Below the pieces are notes generated by a model, which was not told the DNA's origin, did not search any database, and worked only from the letters and a program-made list of their open reading frames with translations. From Taenia hydatigena (Eukaryota; Platyhelminthes; Cestoda; Cyclophyllidea; Taeniidae): DNA of 64,000 nt. The position numbers and the translations under genes are program-made. Positions within the stretch are counted from its first letter, which is position 1; each line of letters begins with the position of its first letter. Shown in pieces: positions 25,423 to 38,813 of the stretch. Location of the stretch: contig JADWOT020000009.1 of assembly GCA_036345935.2 (NCBI GenBank), forward strand, positions 15,061,556 to 15,125,555. Reading direction: 5' to 3'.

Positions 25423-26314
25423 TAAAAATTTGATGGTTAGAACGTTGTGAGTGTCAAAGTAGGTAAAAGACCAAGGACGAATACGAAGACCAGGGCCGAT
25501 GCAAAAACGGGGAGAGACTACGTGATGCTTTTACAGTTTTTACTCAATTTCATAAAATATGATGCTGATTAAGTACCTTCATTGCATGACAGCATATCCT
25601 TCTATGCATGAACAAAATTATGAATTCCTTTGTCTTTAAGGATGACGCCGGTTGCAACTTGATAGCACTTGCATGGAGCCGCAAAAATTGCTGTGAATAT
25701 TTAGGCCTTAAATAGTGAATCTAAAATATCTACAGCAAATTACTTGCATTTCTGATTAAGTGATGCGACAATATGAGGTAACATTTCTTTAATCATGATA
25801 CTACGGATTGGAATATTTTGGAGGAAAATATCATATGCGCTATAGCTACGTTTGCATGTTTTCCTTAATTAAATAAGAGTTTGTTTTTGACTCTCAAGAT
25901 AGCGATCAATGAAGCCCACGTTCTAAAATGCACACCTTCGTGACTTGTTTATATGCATTGAGAATTGCAGTGGTTGTTCGAAGACGTCACATAGGGTTTG
26001 TAGGATGTTGTGTTTATTTTTGGCTTGGATTGGTAGATTGTTGGTTGAGATCCTTCTCACCGCATTCATATTGTGCATAATCCGCCCACTCCTTGTAAAG
26101 GATGTCGGTGAATCCGAAATGGTCCTCCTTACTTGGCAAAAATAATCAGATTAGGCGAAGACGGTAAATTCAGTTTCTTAATTCTTGCTTCTTTTATTAC
26201 CCTACTGACTAGTCGAGATTAGTCCAAACGCACATTTTTGCGGTCTTTTGTTGCACAAAGTGCCCCCTTTTCTTACCAGCTATTAATGCAACGTTAACCA
26301 CGTAAAATGAGTAA
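25423..26314. other. Intergenic, nothing recognised
   Basis: AT-rich sequence without simple repeats, plausible exons or RNA genes that I can see. It precedes the SPIDR-like gene and may contain its promoter. Confidence 0.4.
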
Positions 26315-26329
26315 TTGTATCTCCTCAGC

Positions 26330-29300
26330 ATAGATAATTTGCAACTGGATGTTTGGCATCCTCCTGACGGAGTAGGTTTAGAACATGGGACGCAAGGCTG
26401 CAAAAAGATGTGCACACGTCGCACACATTTTGAACCCGAACCGTCTGAGTTCAGTCCACCTATCCAGGATGATGAAATGCCGAGCCCTAAGGCAAACAAT
26501 GATATTGGTCTGTCAATCGTCGATAATGTAAGCTCCTTGATTGCAATAGTGTCAAGTCGGATAACGGGACTTCATCAGACAGAGAACATGACGTCGTGGG
26601 TATTGAGTCGGACGGTTTTGGAAGTAATAAGGAAAATGAAGAAACAGAGGATGAAAATACATTGGGGCATGAGGACCCACTTGGTTTTGTTCTCAGTTCA
26701 GACAGCGATGGTGAAAAGAAGGGGTTGCACGAAGACCAGGTGTCGGTGAAGCAAGTTGTCAATCGAAAAGTTGACACGAAGATTGACTGCTTGATATCAG
26801 CAATGGGAAGTACTTCGCACGTGGTAGAACCTCTGGAAGTACCTTCTAGGAAAGAACTAAGGTATGTGGTTTGTCGGTTGATTAGTCATGATTGTGTGAG
26901 AACTCGTATGGCTTTGCGTTTGGCAACTGTTGTGAGACGCGTTCGGTCGGACATGGTAGTTCGGCTTCACGCGCATGCCACTGATTGCGGTAAGTATTTG
27001 TGTTATTGGCTTCGTTTTGTCAGATGGTTGAAATTGCGAGTGAAGAGATGCGAAAGCTTCTTCGACTTCATTGTCGTCGATAATTGTTGTAGATGCAAAA
27101 AGCGGTGATGCTGAAGTCTTCAGAGCAAAGCCGGCTTTCTTTCCATCTGCCTCGCGCTCCATCCATAGTCACGTTGTTGCTACTGTTGCAGATGGAGGTA
27201 TTATTGTGATACCAACTGCTTCAATCAGTGAATCAGAGTGGGAGCACTTGAGACAGGCGGATTTATTGAGATGCTCGCTCCTTATTACCTTAACACCGCC
27301 TTGGTATTGCATTTGCCCTAAGTGACTGGATTGTTGCATAGGCGAGAATTGACACTTGCAGATTCGGAGCAGCAACAGAAACGAGTAATCTGTTCTCCCA
27401 GTTATGCAAGCGTTCAAGTTCTACCACAGGAAATGAATACGCATGCCCTACAAAGTATTTCGCTACTGTGCGATTGCATGCAGAAAGGTTCGTTGCTGTT
27501 ATTTGGCATTTAGACTGGATTGTCTGCTGAGGCTAGACATTTGCTGTCTCATGTGGTTTTTTCGTTATTAGATGCAACGGGAACCACCTGGTACTCTTGC
27601 ACTTACCGCTTTGGATGTAAGGTGGGTTAAATAGTCAAGTATCTATGTTGTCTTGCAGGCCACAAAACGGTCCACAACTGAATCACATTGTGCATGCGGA
27701 AGCGACCAGTTGTATATTCTTGTCGTGCACAAAAGTCTCCTTTGGTTCCAGAAGAGGCTTAAGTATGGCCAATTACTACGTTAGCCTGCCTCTTATCATG
27801 ATTTGAATACAGGACTCATGTGATTTTACCTCCATAGGATGGCGTTTTTGGTGAGGCTATCCACTGGAAGTTTATCCATGTTCCTCTTTCCTCCATCAAT
27901 TTGTCGCCAGTGGTCACTGGGTGGTGGTGATGAAGCCAGCACATCGGGTAGAATGACGATGGGCTGCATGATGAATGTGGGCTGTGTTTACAGTGTAGGA
28001 AGATTGCCTGTGGTTGCTGCTGTTTCTGACACGGGGTGAGTTTCAGGTGGGTAGCGATTTTCGACTTGCAATTGGTTGTTAATGCTGGTTGATGTTGTGT
28101 CACCATTTTTTGAGGTCTGGATCTGTCCGATGTCTCACCTTTCTTGTCACACTTGGCTTTATTACTTAGAATATGAACTTTGAATCAGTTGTTTGCTTGT
28201 TTATGCAATGCTTTTGAAGCTTGACTTTCATCATGAGGCAACAGATGCACAGTAGACAGCTTAACGTCAGTGAGGTGTCAGATTTGTTGAATCGTGACTG
28301 ACAAAGTGGGTGATGCGATGATGAGGTAAGTTCAGTTCTGCTAGACAAGTAATCACGGAGGTGACTGCAGTAATGTACGTGAATTGAGCTGACATTGATG
28401 TGGTGGGTGGTGGTGGGTTGACATGGTCATCTCTGTGCTGTGAAGGTGTGTTGGTATGACCTCAGACCTCAGACGTCAACTTCAAATGGAACATTTGTTT
28501 GTCTAAACGAATGTTTGTCCACGCCTTAGTGACTGGTGCATAATTTTCGGAGTCGTAGGTATTTCGAGGTATTAATGAATGGAATTGCTGTGTGGTTTAT
28601 AGATGAAACTGCAATAATTTGTAAGTCATCGTTTGAATGGTCAGGTTTGATGTGGAGTGTGGGAGGGTCTTGGAAACTGGCCACAAGGTGATCGGTAAGG
28701 TGCTAGTGACGATGGATGGACCTTTGTTTACCCATATGTAGGTTGTCGGCTGTAAAGTTCAGCGTAGGTAGTACTCTCTTAACGATAAGATTGAGAGGAT
28801 TTTGAAGTGCTTAGGCGGATTACTTGACTCGGATTAGACGAGTGAACGTTGAAAGGGAAGCTGTTTGGGTAGCCTGTTCCGCGATGCACGGTGTGAAGAA
28901 TCAGCATTGGCCGCCAATTTTAGTCTGAGGGCAGCCTTCTGCATGTTGGTTAACCACAAATGAGGTGTTAACTAATTTGCTAAGTCGCCTACCTTTGTAG
29001 ACTTAGTAGGAAAGCCTTAAAATTGTGGAGTGGTAGCCTGACTGACTTTCTGAAGCGCAAAGAGAGTTTGGCTCAGTTCGTGGCTTTGAATGATGCTGCC
29101 AATGAATTGGACATTTTCCTACTGAAGAAGGCAGCCAAATTCCACCTCGTGTTGGAGATGACAGCATTCTGCGAGACCACTGTTTTCCCACCTTATTCCG
29201 TACGTTTGTATTTCTGAATGTCTATTGTTTTGCGCTTCATCTACTAAATTATAAGTAAGTAAAGTCTAGAATTTATAAGAAAAACAGACTGATTTTTTCT

Positions 29301-32300
29301 TAATTGCAAGTCATGCTATGGTAGCCATATGTATGAAAGATGAGTGGCGGGTGTTTTCCCCAATCTGTTGCTAATAGGAGATTGCGTGACATTTGACTAG
29401 TGTGACAGTTTGGATTGTCGTGGATCATCCTATTTTGAATGCTCTAGTGTCTTCTTTCTTCGTCCTCGCGGTGCATGTTGACGGGAGTTCTTTTGTATGA
29501 GGTAGGTGAATCAAAAGTAGTGGATACTTTTTAAGTGACTGCCTTTTGTGCGTCCGAGTGGGGTGTGTGCCCTGTCATTAAATGCGTTGGAGAATTGATG
29601 CGCTGGTTATTTTCACAATGATGGCTTGTGGTGTTGGCATTATCCTGGAGGCGTAGTGATGTAGACATGGTATTTGAATTGCTTCCTTTGGAGAAGTTCC
29701 TAGATGAGACTGAGTTGTTGCCGTAGTGCGTTGGAATGAAGTGATTAAAAGGTGGTTGCTATGCCGACTTCAATGATGGGATGGGGGATGCAGACTGGGC
29801 TTAAAGCGGTGAGATGAAGGTAATGGAGACATCATCTTAGAGAATATGGAAGTTGAAGGGAAGAGGTTTGGTGAATCATAGATTTAGGGGCAATGACAGA
29901 ATGGTATCCCTGAAAGAGCTTGCGGCTGGGTCATTCTTGGCCAATAAACTGATTGAAAGAAATGTGAAAACCGCAGTTGTTGGAGACAGGTACAGGAGCT
30001 CACAGTGCAACCACTTTGCAGTCGGATCAAAAGTGTCAATCATTTGATCCCCTCACTTTGGATTTATGGCCCAAACGGTGTGAGGATCTGTTGGACGCGG
30101 GTTTCGCTGTGGAAAGGAGGCTTCAATAGAATGCCGTCAGTACCGCCAGCTGATGTCGTCAAGAAGTCCACTGGACCGCATTTTTACCGGGGCGGTGAAG
30201 TGCTTGAGACAGTACCTCGGTGAGCGATCGAAGTGTGGAGGTGGTTATGCACGAGACTGGTGATGGTTTTCTGACACGTCAAAATGCGAAGATTACAAGT
30301 GATGATTAGTTTACCTTCAGACATCAGTGCGATGGATCGTCTGGAAGGGAGTTGAAGTATCAAACTGGGAGGTGGAGTCATTATTTGTCAGTCTGCGCTC
30401 TGTAGCCACGAGGTACGCACACGATGACTGTGCCTCCATTGCGTACGCATTGCGCCAGTCAGTGAAGACATCCACTTTGGAGTCCATCACATGTCTGATT
30501 GGAGGTCGTGATGGGTTTGAAAATGCCGGTCGTAGTACTTCCATATCATCTAATTGGCGACCAGGTTTATCATATTGCTGAATGGAAATGCCAAACTTGA
30601 AGGCATGTGATTGAAGAGCCTTGCACAATAATGTACCCTTTGAAGAAAGCTTGACACGCCCACTTGGTCTTCTTCCACACCTCTCCCCTTAGATTGTTTT
30701 GATCAGTGTCTTTCCTAGTCGTTCTTCGGTATCGGCTACTTTATGTAGTGGAGTGTAAATAGGGCATTTGTAAGGTGAGCAGGTGTTGTTTTTTGGTACC
30801 TGTAGTTCGCCTCGGGTTCTCTGATCGCAGAGCGGATCCTGGCGGGCATTGGAGACACTGCAAGTGACAACGACGAGAGGCAACTTTCGACCGTCTTTGC
30901 AATCTTGGCGGAGTTGCCCCACTGTCGGGGTGTGGTGCACTTGGTATTGTGCAGTGCTGACGCTGTCACGCCTCTGACCCTGCTGATTAGCTCTGACCAC
31001 CCGTCTGCCTGTGTTGGCCTCAACTACAACCAGCATCGCGCTTGCCGCGTTGGGGTGTCTATTGTTGGGGCTATTGTTGCGCGTGGTAGGTGTTTTCTTG
31101 TCACTTTTTCTGCCTCATTGGGCTAAAGTGCCCGTCTTTTCGGGGGATTTGGGGTGCAGAATTAGTCGTCGAATTTGAACAGACAATTTTGTTGATGGAA
31201 TAAATGCACCAACATAGGCAGTAGGGGATGCATCGGTCGGAGGAGGTGAGGATTCACCTTAAAAGCAGAAGATCTCTTACGAGGTCACTGAGCATAGATA
31301 AGTGAAGTGTTATTTTTGGGTTAGTAAGAAGGGTGTTTTGGTAGGCTGTGCAGTATGGCGAGGTGATGGTGTGGTAAGTTTTCCCCGAAGAGGGTTTTTT
31401 TTTTTTCGACAGGCAATTGCGTAATGGCAAGGCAAAAAGAACCCACACGGGAAATGGAATACATGGCTGTAAGCACTCGTGGATGAGCTGTAGGATTTGG
31501 TGCAGTTGAGATGTTGCAGAGGGAATTGTTCGGAGCTACACTCTTCCTCGACCACAGTGATAGGAAGGTGTTGTTGCATCAAGAGGTGGGGATTGGGCTG
31601 GGTGTGGGGTAAAGTGGTTGCATATTGGCAGTGATAAGTTACACCAGAGATGGCAACATTTGCTGACATTCCAGAGCCGTTCCTGCAACTAAGTCTGACG
31701 TCTCTTTGCTGATATTAATTAGGAGACATGAAAGGTGTGTTCCTCGAAACGTTCTCGGTTTTGCCGTGCTTTGCGGTAGCTTATCGACAGCGAGTCACCA
31801 TTTCTTATTGCTACTGAAATGTTGGCAAAAGCTGTTTTAGTGGCATGTGCCTGATCATGTAGCCCTTCTTAGAATACAACAATGTAACCCTTGCTCTGGT
31901 GACATGGACTTGCTGATCTCTCATCTCGTCTGCCTTACCTGCTTGGATCAGCACAGCCATAGCCAGGCAATAGTTAGGTGTGGCGCAGAATTTGACAGAG
32001 GCAGCCTTACACACCCCATTTAGGGTGGATTCATTTGTTAAGTAGTGGTGTACTGCAAGCGCATTTGGTGTGTGAAGCGCTCAACACTGGCGGCTACTTC
32101 CTAATTTCGTGTGGTCTTTCCACCTCGTTGTCACTGAAGGGAGGCGCCAGGGCTTCAAATTGAGCTAGCATTCATGCGATAATTTGTAAGCAGTTGGAAC
32201 TTGTTGAATTACGGTCTCGCCTCACTGTTAGACACGAGGCGAGAGTTTGGGAATGGGGATATTGCCGAAAGGGGATGTGATTGGCATTGCTGCCTCGTCG

Positions 32301-35300
32301 GGTTTGGGCACCTTTTGAGAGAGAAGTTTGATGGGTGTGAGTCTTATCCTGTGTGTCAGTTTTAGTTTTATAAACTCCAACTTTCTGCATTGCTACGGTA
32401 TGAACACACAACACGTTGTTTCATTGGAACATGTAACTTGTCATACCCTATAACCTCACTGCACCTGAAGAGGGATAAGATTTTATGAATGACCTGAGGG
32501 GTCAATTTATCAAGTCGATCAGTATTATCGCAAAGCATTAGGGATGTTGTCAATTAGTGCCAGGGTGACTGGTCTATTAATTTTCTGTGCGGGATTCGGT
32601 ATGAACATTGAAGCGTAATTTGTAGCTGGGTTGTGGTTCAATAGTCACAAGTGGTAGACAAACTGGTCTGAACATATACATAAAGACCTGTTATCTCCTC
32701 ATCTAGGTTATTTCATTCTGGACGAGTTCGGTCGGGTCGAAGTGACTGAGGTGAGACGACTTGGGGAAGGGCGTCTTGACCACACGCGCAGCTACCCGTT
32801 GGCCGGTCTGGCCGAAGGCCTTCGACACGGAAACGCGAGTTTGGTGACAATGTCAGGTAAGATTCTGGGCCGATCGGCTCGGGGGTAGGATCTCTAAAGG
32901 CAAAATTATGATGGAAGTCGCATTCGATACGAAACATTTACGTACTACTGTAGTGATGCATTGCGTTGGAGCACAATACGATTGGTGGTTGTGACTGCGA
33001 TCTGATTGACAATCGTGGCGATATTGGGCACGAGTCCTGGGAGAGAAGATGGTGCATTGACTTCCCCTGCGTTGGTGAAGCAGTGGATACGATTCACCCC
33101 GTTTGGATTAAAAGTGCGTTGGAGTGCCGGAATTATAGCATATCCCTGTATTTGCTATTTTCGAAGATGGGTGGCACAGGCGGCATGTGGTGGAGGAAGG
33201 AGAGGGAGGAAATGAGGGCGCTTTGTGCTGCCGTCGTGAGGGTGAAATCATGAGTGATCAAAGTGGCTCGTGTAATGCTGCACACCAAGTAGGACAAATC
33301 CTCCTCTGCTTTAGGCAATTTTACATCGTCAAGCGATGTGGGGTCGTTTCGATTGTAGGAATGAAGGTGATGTCATGATCGTCGGTTTCGTGGGAAGGCT
33401 TCGTATTGAGGTAATTGTGATGATTCACAGATTTTGATAGGGTTGCATTGGCCTCTCTATGTGGGTTATGCATTAGACCTTCAACAAGGTTGAGGGTGTT
33501 AAGTTGCCAGATTCTACTCATCATTAATTGCTTTCCCAGATGGCTCATTTTATCAAAAATGTAGAATATTCTCATTTAAGCTTCTTCGCCTTACACAATC
33601 AGTTATCGTGGTTTTAGACCTCCACAGCAGACCAGACGTCGTTACTGACTGACACTGAATGTGTTAACCACCCGACAGCCATATTTTTGCGTTGCCGTGA
33701 CCTCTGTGGGAAATTTTGTTGGGAATTGTCTGGTGCCTGAATAAAACCCAGACACGCGTGACTGGACACCAGAAAGCTGTTTTGAACCCCGTTTGCCATT
33801 AAATGTCTGCTTTTGGACGTGGACGTTTCCCCTTCCTCCCGATACAAGTCCTGAATCCAGCAGAATTGCCAAGAGGGACTGATGTGGAGATGTGGTTACC
33901 TCTGAAGCCTGCATTGTCAATGTGGAGCATGTTGGAGAGGATGGTAGCACTGGATGGCACGAGCAGACGTCCATGCTACCGCGTGATTCTGTCCACTATG
34001 GAAGGAAATATTGTCACTTCAAAACTCACTTAATCATCTCACTGATGGTTAAGCGTGCCACCTTGATATCGTGACGGTAGAGGAGTTCAGTCTACCCTCG
34101 AATAAGTAGCTTAATTTTGACTTCTTTGAATGGTTTTTGCAGTAGTACCCCTTGTAGTCCTTGTTCGTCCTTTGACCCACAGCTGTTGAGACGTCACTTG
34201 TATCCGACGCTTTGACCTCGGTGTATGCCTCCTCACCTGTGATCCAGTTAGATTTAGGATTTAAACCACCTTCCACATCAAAGTATCCACCACGTCCACC
34301 ACAACCAACCAAAACAGCATGAGCTTCAAGACTGCATCATTGCGAGTCACGGGGAGGGGTGTTAAAGTAGAGCCAAGATGTCTAGATGCATTGGAGAAAA
34401 AGAAATTGTTGAAGGTTGGGCAAACTGTGCTTACTTTCGAAGGCAGCTTCCCGAGCCACTTGTCTCAGCTTTCAACCACTGCCTGATCTTCGTTGTTGAT
34501 ATTGAGGCGGTGGTGGAGCTGCATGTCGCCACCCGTTGTTGGTTCTGTCCGAGGGAATCTTGGCCTTATGACAGGGCTAATCAATGACGGCACCCGGAAA
34601 ATGAACGACTCTCTTCACTGTTATTGCATGAAGACTTACTCTCTGTGGAAGGTGACATCGATGGAGTGTTCCGCGTGCTTAATGCTGGCTCACAGGTATG
34701 ACTTCTGTGGTGCCGAGAGGGAGGGAGAGAGGCAGGGAGGCTTACAGGTAGAAGGCAGACGCTAACCCAATGTCTTACCCTGACTCAATGCCTCACTATT
34801 TCATCAGCGTGGCACGTTTTTCTTCTAGCAATCTCCAGGTTGTTACGCACTATCAATACGTGCCTGCTACTGCAATTACCAGTGTCTGGACCGAGACCCA
34901 CAAGAAGTGTTGTGCATTGCTATTGGTGCTACGTGCTGGGTTAAACTTGGCACTCACTAGTGCGTGTGTGTATGTATGCGGGACTGCCACGGTAACATGC
35001 CTGTGAAAGAGGGCTTTGAAAAGTGCCTCGTAGGAGATATATTCAATTATCAGCGCTGTTTAATGTGTAGGTACAGTGCTGGACGTTGACTCTTCATCCT
35101 CGCAAGTCTGGCCCCTGTGCACCGGCTGCCTTTCCGATGCCCTGAAACAGAGGATACCGTCGGAAAAACCACCTAGCACACACCTAGAGTGTTCTCGGTG
35201 CGAAGCGAGGATTGACAGACCCTTTCATGCGGTTGAAATTTTTGTTGAAATTACTGCCACAGTTGAAAGACGGCGTTTCAAAGTTTGCGTAAGTTGGAGA

Positions 35301-35623
35301 CTGTCTTTAATGCTTGCATTTCACACAGATATTGCCTTCATGTTTCGCTGAGATGACTGGACTCTCGGAGGCTCAGATTCATCAGGTGAGACGATGCAGT
35401 TGTTGCCACTTTTGAGAAGAAAAGGAAGAAGGGGGATTAAAGAACGCCAATCCTTTGTCGTGTTTTGTAGTCCTCCACCTTGGATCCGGGGCTTTTGATT
35501 GGTCAGTCAGTGAGCATTCCTCTGGGGCTGTTGATCAAGCTACCGGAGTTGGAGGAGCCACAAGTTGCCCTGTCAGATTGTCAGAATGTTATCATTCAGT
35601 TGCATCCAAATATGCTTGCTTGA
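26330..35623 (+). CDS. SPIDR: SPIDR-like homologous-recombination scaffold, many exons, partly resolved
   Basis: Human SPIDR is a nuclear scaffold that works with RAD51, BLM and FIGNL1 in recombination. Phase-consistent exons are: an acidic N-terminal exon ending 26989; 27093-27303; 27342-27487; 27572-27621; 27659-27762; 27838-28035; 29001-29199; 29841-29989; 30022-30219. Then come 30806 (or 30831)-31085, 32707-32856, 33861 to about 34004, 34318 to about 34475, a piece ending 34695, 34829-34925, 35071-35288, 35329-35385 and 35471-35623 (TGA). Support: LTPPWRELT followed by KRVICSPSY; HRACRVGVSIVG; MLERMVALDGTSRRPCYRV; and GTVLDVDSS then WPLCTGC and LECSRC, a C-x2-C pair typical of the SPIDR C-terminal zinc/OB-like region. 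The start codon, the joins near 26.53, 30.3 and 34.5 kb, and an exon around 30321-30412 are uncertain. Confidence 0.6.
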
Positions 35624-38600
35624 TTTAATATTTGAATGCTGCATGTGCTTTGTAGTGTTGTGAGGTTGACAACGTTTGTTCCCATTTCTATTCCCTTAAT
35701 GCGATCGCTACCACCGATTTTGGGGGGGAGAAACAGACCACCATAGTCAAAGTATGGTAAAAAGGTAGTTACCGGACTGAGAATGTGGTGTGTTTGTTTC
35801 ACTGTTTGAAGCTTAAGTAGCCTGCTCGCGACTTGATGGTAGGAAGGGTGGAGGCGTCAGATGCACACGGCTGGCGGCAGTTTTGTCGAGGCAGCGTCTT
35901 CTCTGAGTTGCTTTTTTTGGTTGCTATTGACTGTGGTGGGCGATTGGCCATCCATGAGATTGTAGTGCTTTGGCTTCTCGTTCTCTTTTGATTGTGCTCT
36001 GGTCACGGCCCTCTGGGGGATGACGTAGGATGAAAAGAAAGCATTGTTCAACGTTGGTATGCCTAACCATTGGTTTCAGGGGCAAGAACTTGCGGTGCGG
36101 CGTTGGAGACAGCGACGAAGGAGGCCAATTGAAGAACAAATAACATCTTGTTGGTCGTCTGGCAAATCCAGCCTGGATGACTGAATCTGTGGAGACTAAC
36201 AGCACAAGGGTGAAAGCGGTTGCCGGAGCTGGGGGGAGGGGAGGTTTGTGGTTTGTACGGATGGTTATTTGATTTGAACATTTAGTGGGTGGATGAGACC
36301 AAGGGCTCTTGGGGTCTCAATCACGCGAAATTGGGTTTTTTAAACGTCATTTTAAATGCCAAAGACATTCCAATCGAGATGCTTAATTTTATGGGCCCTA
36401 AGTTGGAAAGGTGGTACCTAAGAATGACCACAAATAATTGAGGTCAGATGGAGTAGAAGCATAAAGTGCTTACGCTGTAGATGGAACCAACCGCCACCGT
36501 GCGCCAATTTGTTATACACGTTCATGCATTTCGTTCTAGCCTCAAAATAAGGAAAATTGTCAGATAAACTAGAGCTAGGGGTGACTACGTACTCAAGGAA
36601 ATAATCTCCAAGATGGATTTGGGAAATTTCTGCTTCCTTCCTGCCGGTGGGTCGCCATTTCATCTTGCGCAAATCCGAGGGCGAGTTGGTTATTTATAAT
36701 GAACTTCGTGGAAGCGAATCTGCGTATAACAAGGGTGCAAAGTCATCCTCCAGGATCACTAGGAACCGACCCGGACCGAGACACACAAAACACCATTACA
36801 GGCATTAAGATTTGAAACTGTCTTACTCAGCTTCACTGCGCGACTGAAGCACTAAAGGAGCCTGAAGGAATTACACCAAGCATCATTTGCATAGTTGGGA
36901 GAAGCTCTTGTTGGTGTGTTGGTGATCGTGGTAGTTAATCAGGTGCTTCATGAACCCAATTTGCATTATTCACAAAAGAACTTACACTTTAGTCACAATT
37001 TGTTATTTTTAACAACAATCTTAGAACAACTCTACCAGTGGAAAAGGATGGAGGTAAAACCGTCTTTCTGGCTAAGAAAATTGACTCTAAATCCGGCAAT
37101 TAAGGGAGCAGGCACTTCACCTTTTTAAGATTAAAGAGGTCAGATTCAGTCAAAAAGTGGGATCACTCAAGAGTTCCGAGACCGTTTAACTCATGAAAGA
37201 CTCGTAAAAAGCGTTCTCGAAGAGAATTCGGGCTTCCTGACCGTAAGCGCTAGGAATGAAATTGCTAGCTTAAACCGGGCCAAGTCAAGCATAGACTCGC
37301 TTGTCTTGCGCTAATAGCTTGGAGATGGGAGCTGGGAATGGTGGATGAAATGACATGAAAGACGGTAATGACGTCACGTAATATAGCGAGAAATTAATTT
37401 TAATGGGAAAATGACTAGCCTGTAAGGCCATCGCTAGTTATGAAAGGCACCCAGCAATTAAATGATGAAATTAGGCCGCTTTGAAAAAAGTCCAGGTGAA
37501 TTGTTTCCCACCAATCTTGTTTAATATTTCCTTCAGCATATAAGTGGTCGCTCGTACAACCATAAAAACACTGTTATGCGGAGAGGGCATACACTCTTTC
37601 AAGACATAATGTGTTCGTACAAAAGTTCAAAAAAAGAATGATTGCAGAAATTCATGGGAAGCTAAGCCACTTTGCGAGGTCACTGTTTCTCTGGTATTAC
37701 CAACAAGGCATAGCAAAAAGGATTAAAAAATGCTAAATGGGTAACAATTTCATACTCAGGAGTACTTAGAGTTCCAAGCGATTCTCCCAACCAAGGCGAT
37801 GCTGTGATTCGATTAAAAGAAACACATAACGAACCAAACTTTGGATTGAAATACGAGCAGCGCATATTAGTCGCACCTTCATTTTCAATTTAACAAACGT
37901 GCACACACACATGTACCGGTACAGAGTTATCCCAGTGCCTATAGTAAAGAGGGGAACAGCTGAAAAGAGGTGAATCACAAACTTATATATCAGAATATCA
38001 AGTCCAAGAGACATAAGGCAAAAAAATCGAAGAAATGAGTTACTCCATTTGTTATCGCACACTGCAAGCATGTATCTATTGAGGAACAACTTAAAAGAAG
38101 GCTATAGAACATAGTGAACCAAACAAAGTGGAGACGTTCAGACTTGGTTTAGGAGTGAAAAGTTGCATAATACAAACCTTACGATGTATAATATGCAACA
38201 AATCCACTCATACCCCAAGCCTCGAAAAAATTCAAAGCAGAGTACTGGCAAATAAGCGCAATGTCCTAGTAAAACGAAAATGGCATGGTAGGCAGCACGA
38301 CGTTTAAAAAACTAAAAAAGTGAAAATCTTAATCAAAACAAAACATTTAAAGGGTACAATTTTAACACAATGCAAATGGAACAGCCTCATATAAATTGAG
38401 TGATCAGTGCAGCAACATTACCATCTAATTTATGCCTAGCATGACCACCTGCAAGCATTTAGCCAGCTTGCAAGCGAAGCTTTTATAACCACATTCAAGT
38501 CAAATTAGTAAAAACGGACAAGCCTGGGAGGGCGTTTTAACAAAATTTAAGCTGATCTTGTGCATAGCATTTAGTAAAATTACTGCAAGTAGTTATTTAG

Positions 38601-38813
38601 TGTTATGACTTATCAAACTACACCACAAATTTGCATCCATTTTCTCCGTGCTAGTAGCATGTGCAAAATTTTAAATTTTAGTTTATTGAGAAAGTTTTGA
38701 AAATAGCTAATCACTTCTAAAACTTGCGTGGAGATTTGTTTTAATATGCCGTGTCACGGTTTTGGGTTCGATTTTTGCCGTGAGTTGTTGGTCGGGCTTC
38801 TTGAACCTGAGCC
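35624..38813. other. Intergenic between SPIDR-like gene and RPL8
   Basis: No recognisable gene or RNA. The G/T bias of the + strand fades after about 36.3 kb and the DNA becomes AT-rich. The last 200 bp before 38814 should hold the RPL8 promoter; I see no clear TATA box. Confidence 0.5.

Noticed and set aside
26385..26527. ATG start followed by a 22 nt intron (26528-26549) for the SPIDR-like gene
   Set aside because: The phases fit, but 22 nt is shorter than any other intron here, and a competing frame over the same stretch looks more protein-like. The start is left open.
34378..34587. 70-codon frame beginning near 34378
   Set aside because: The frame starting upstream (encoding DALEKKKLLK) fits the SPIDR block order better; this one appears to be its shadow.
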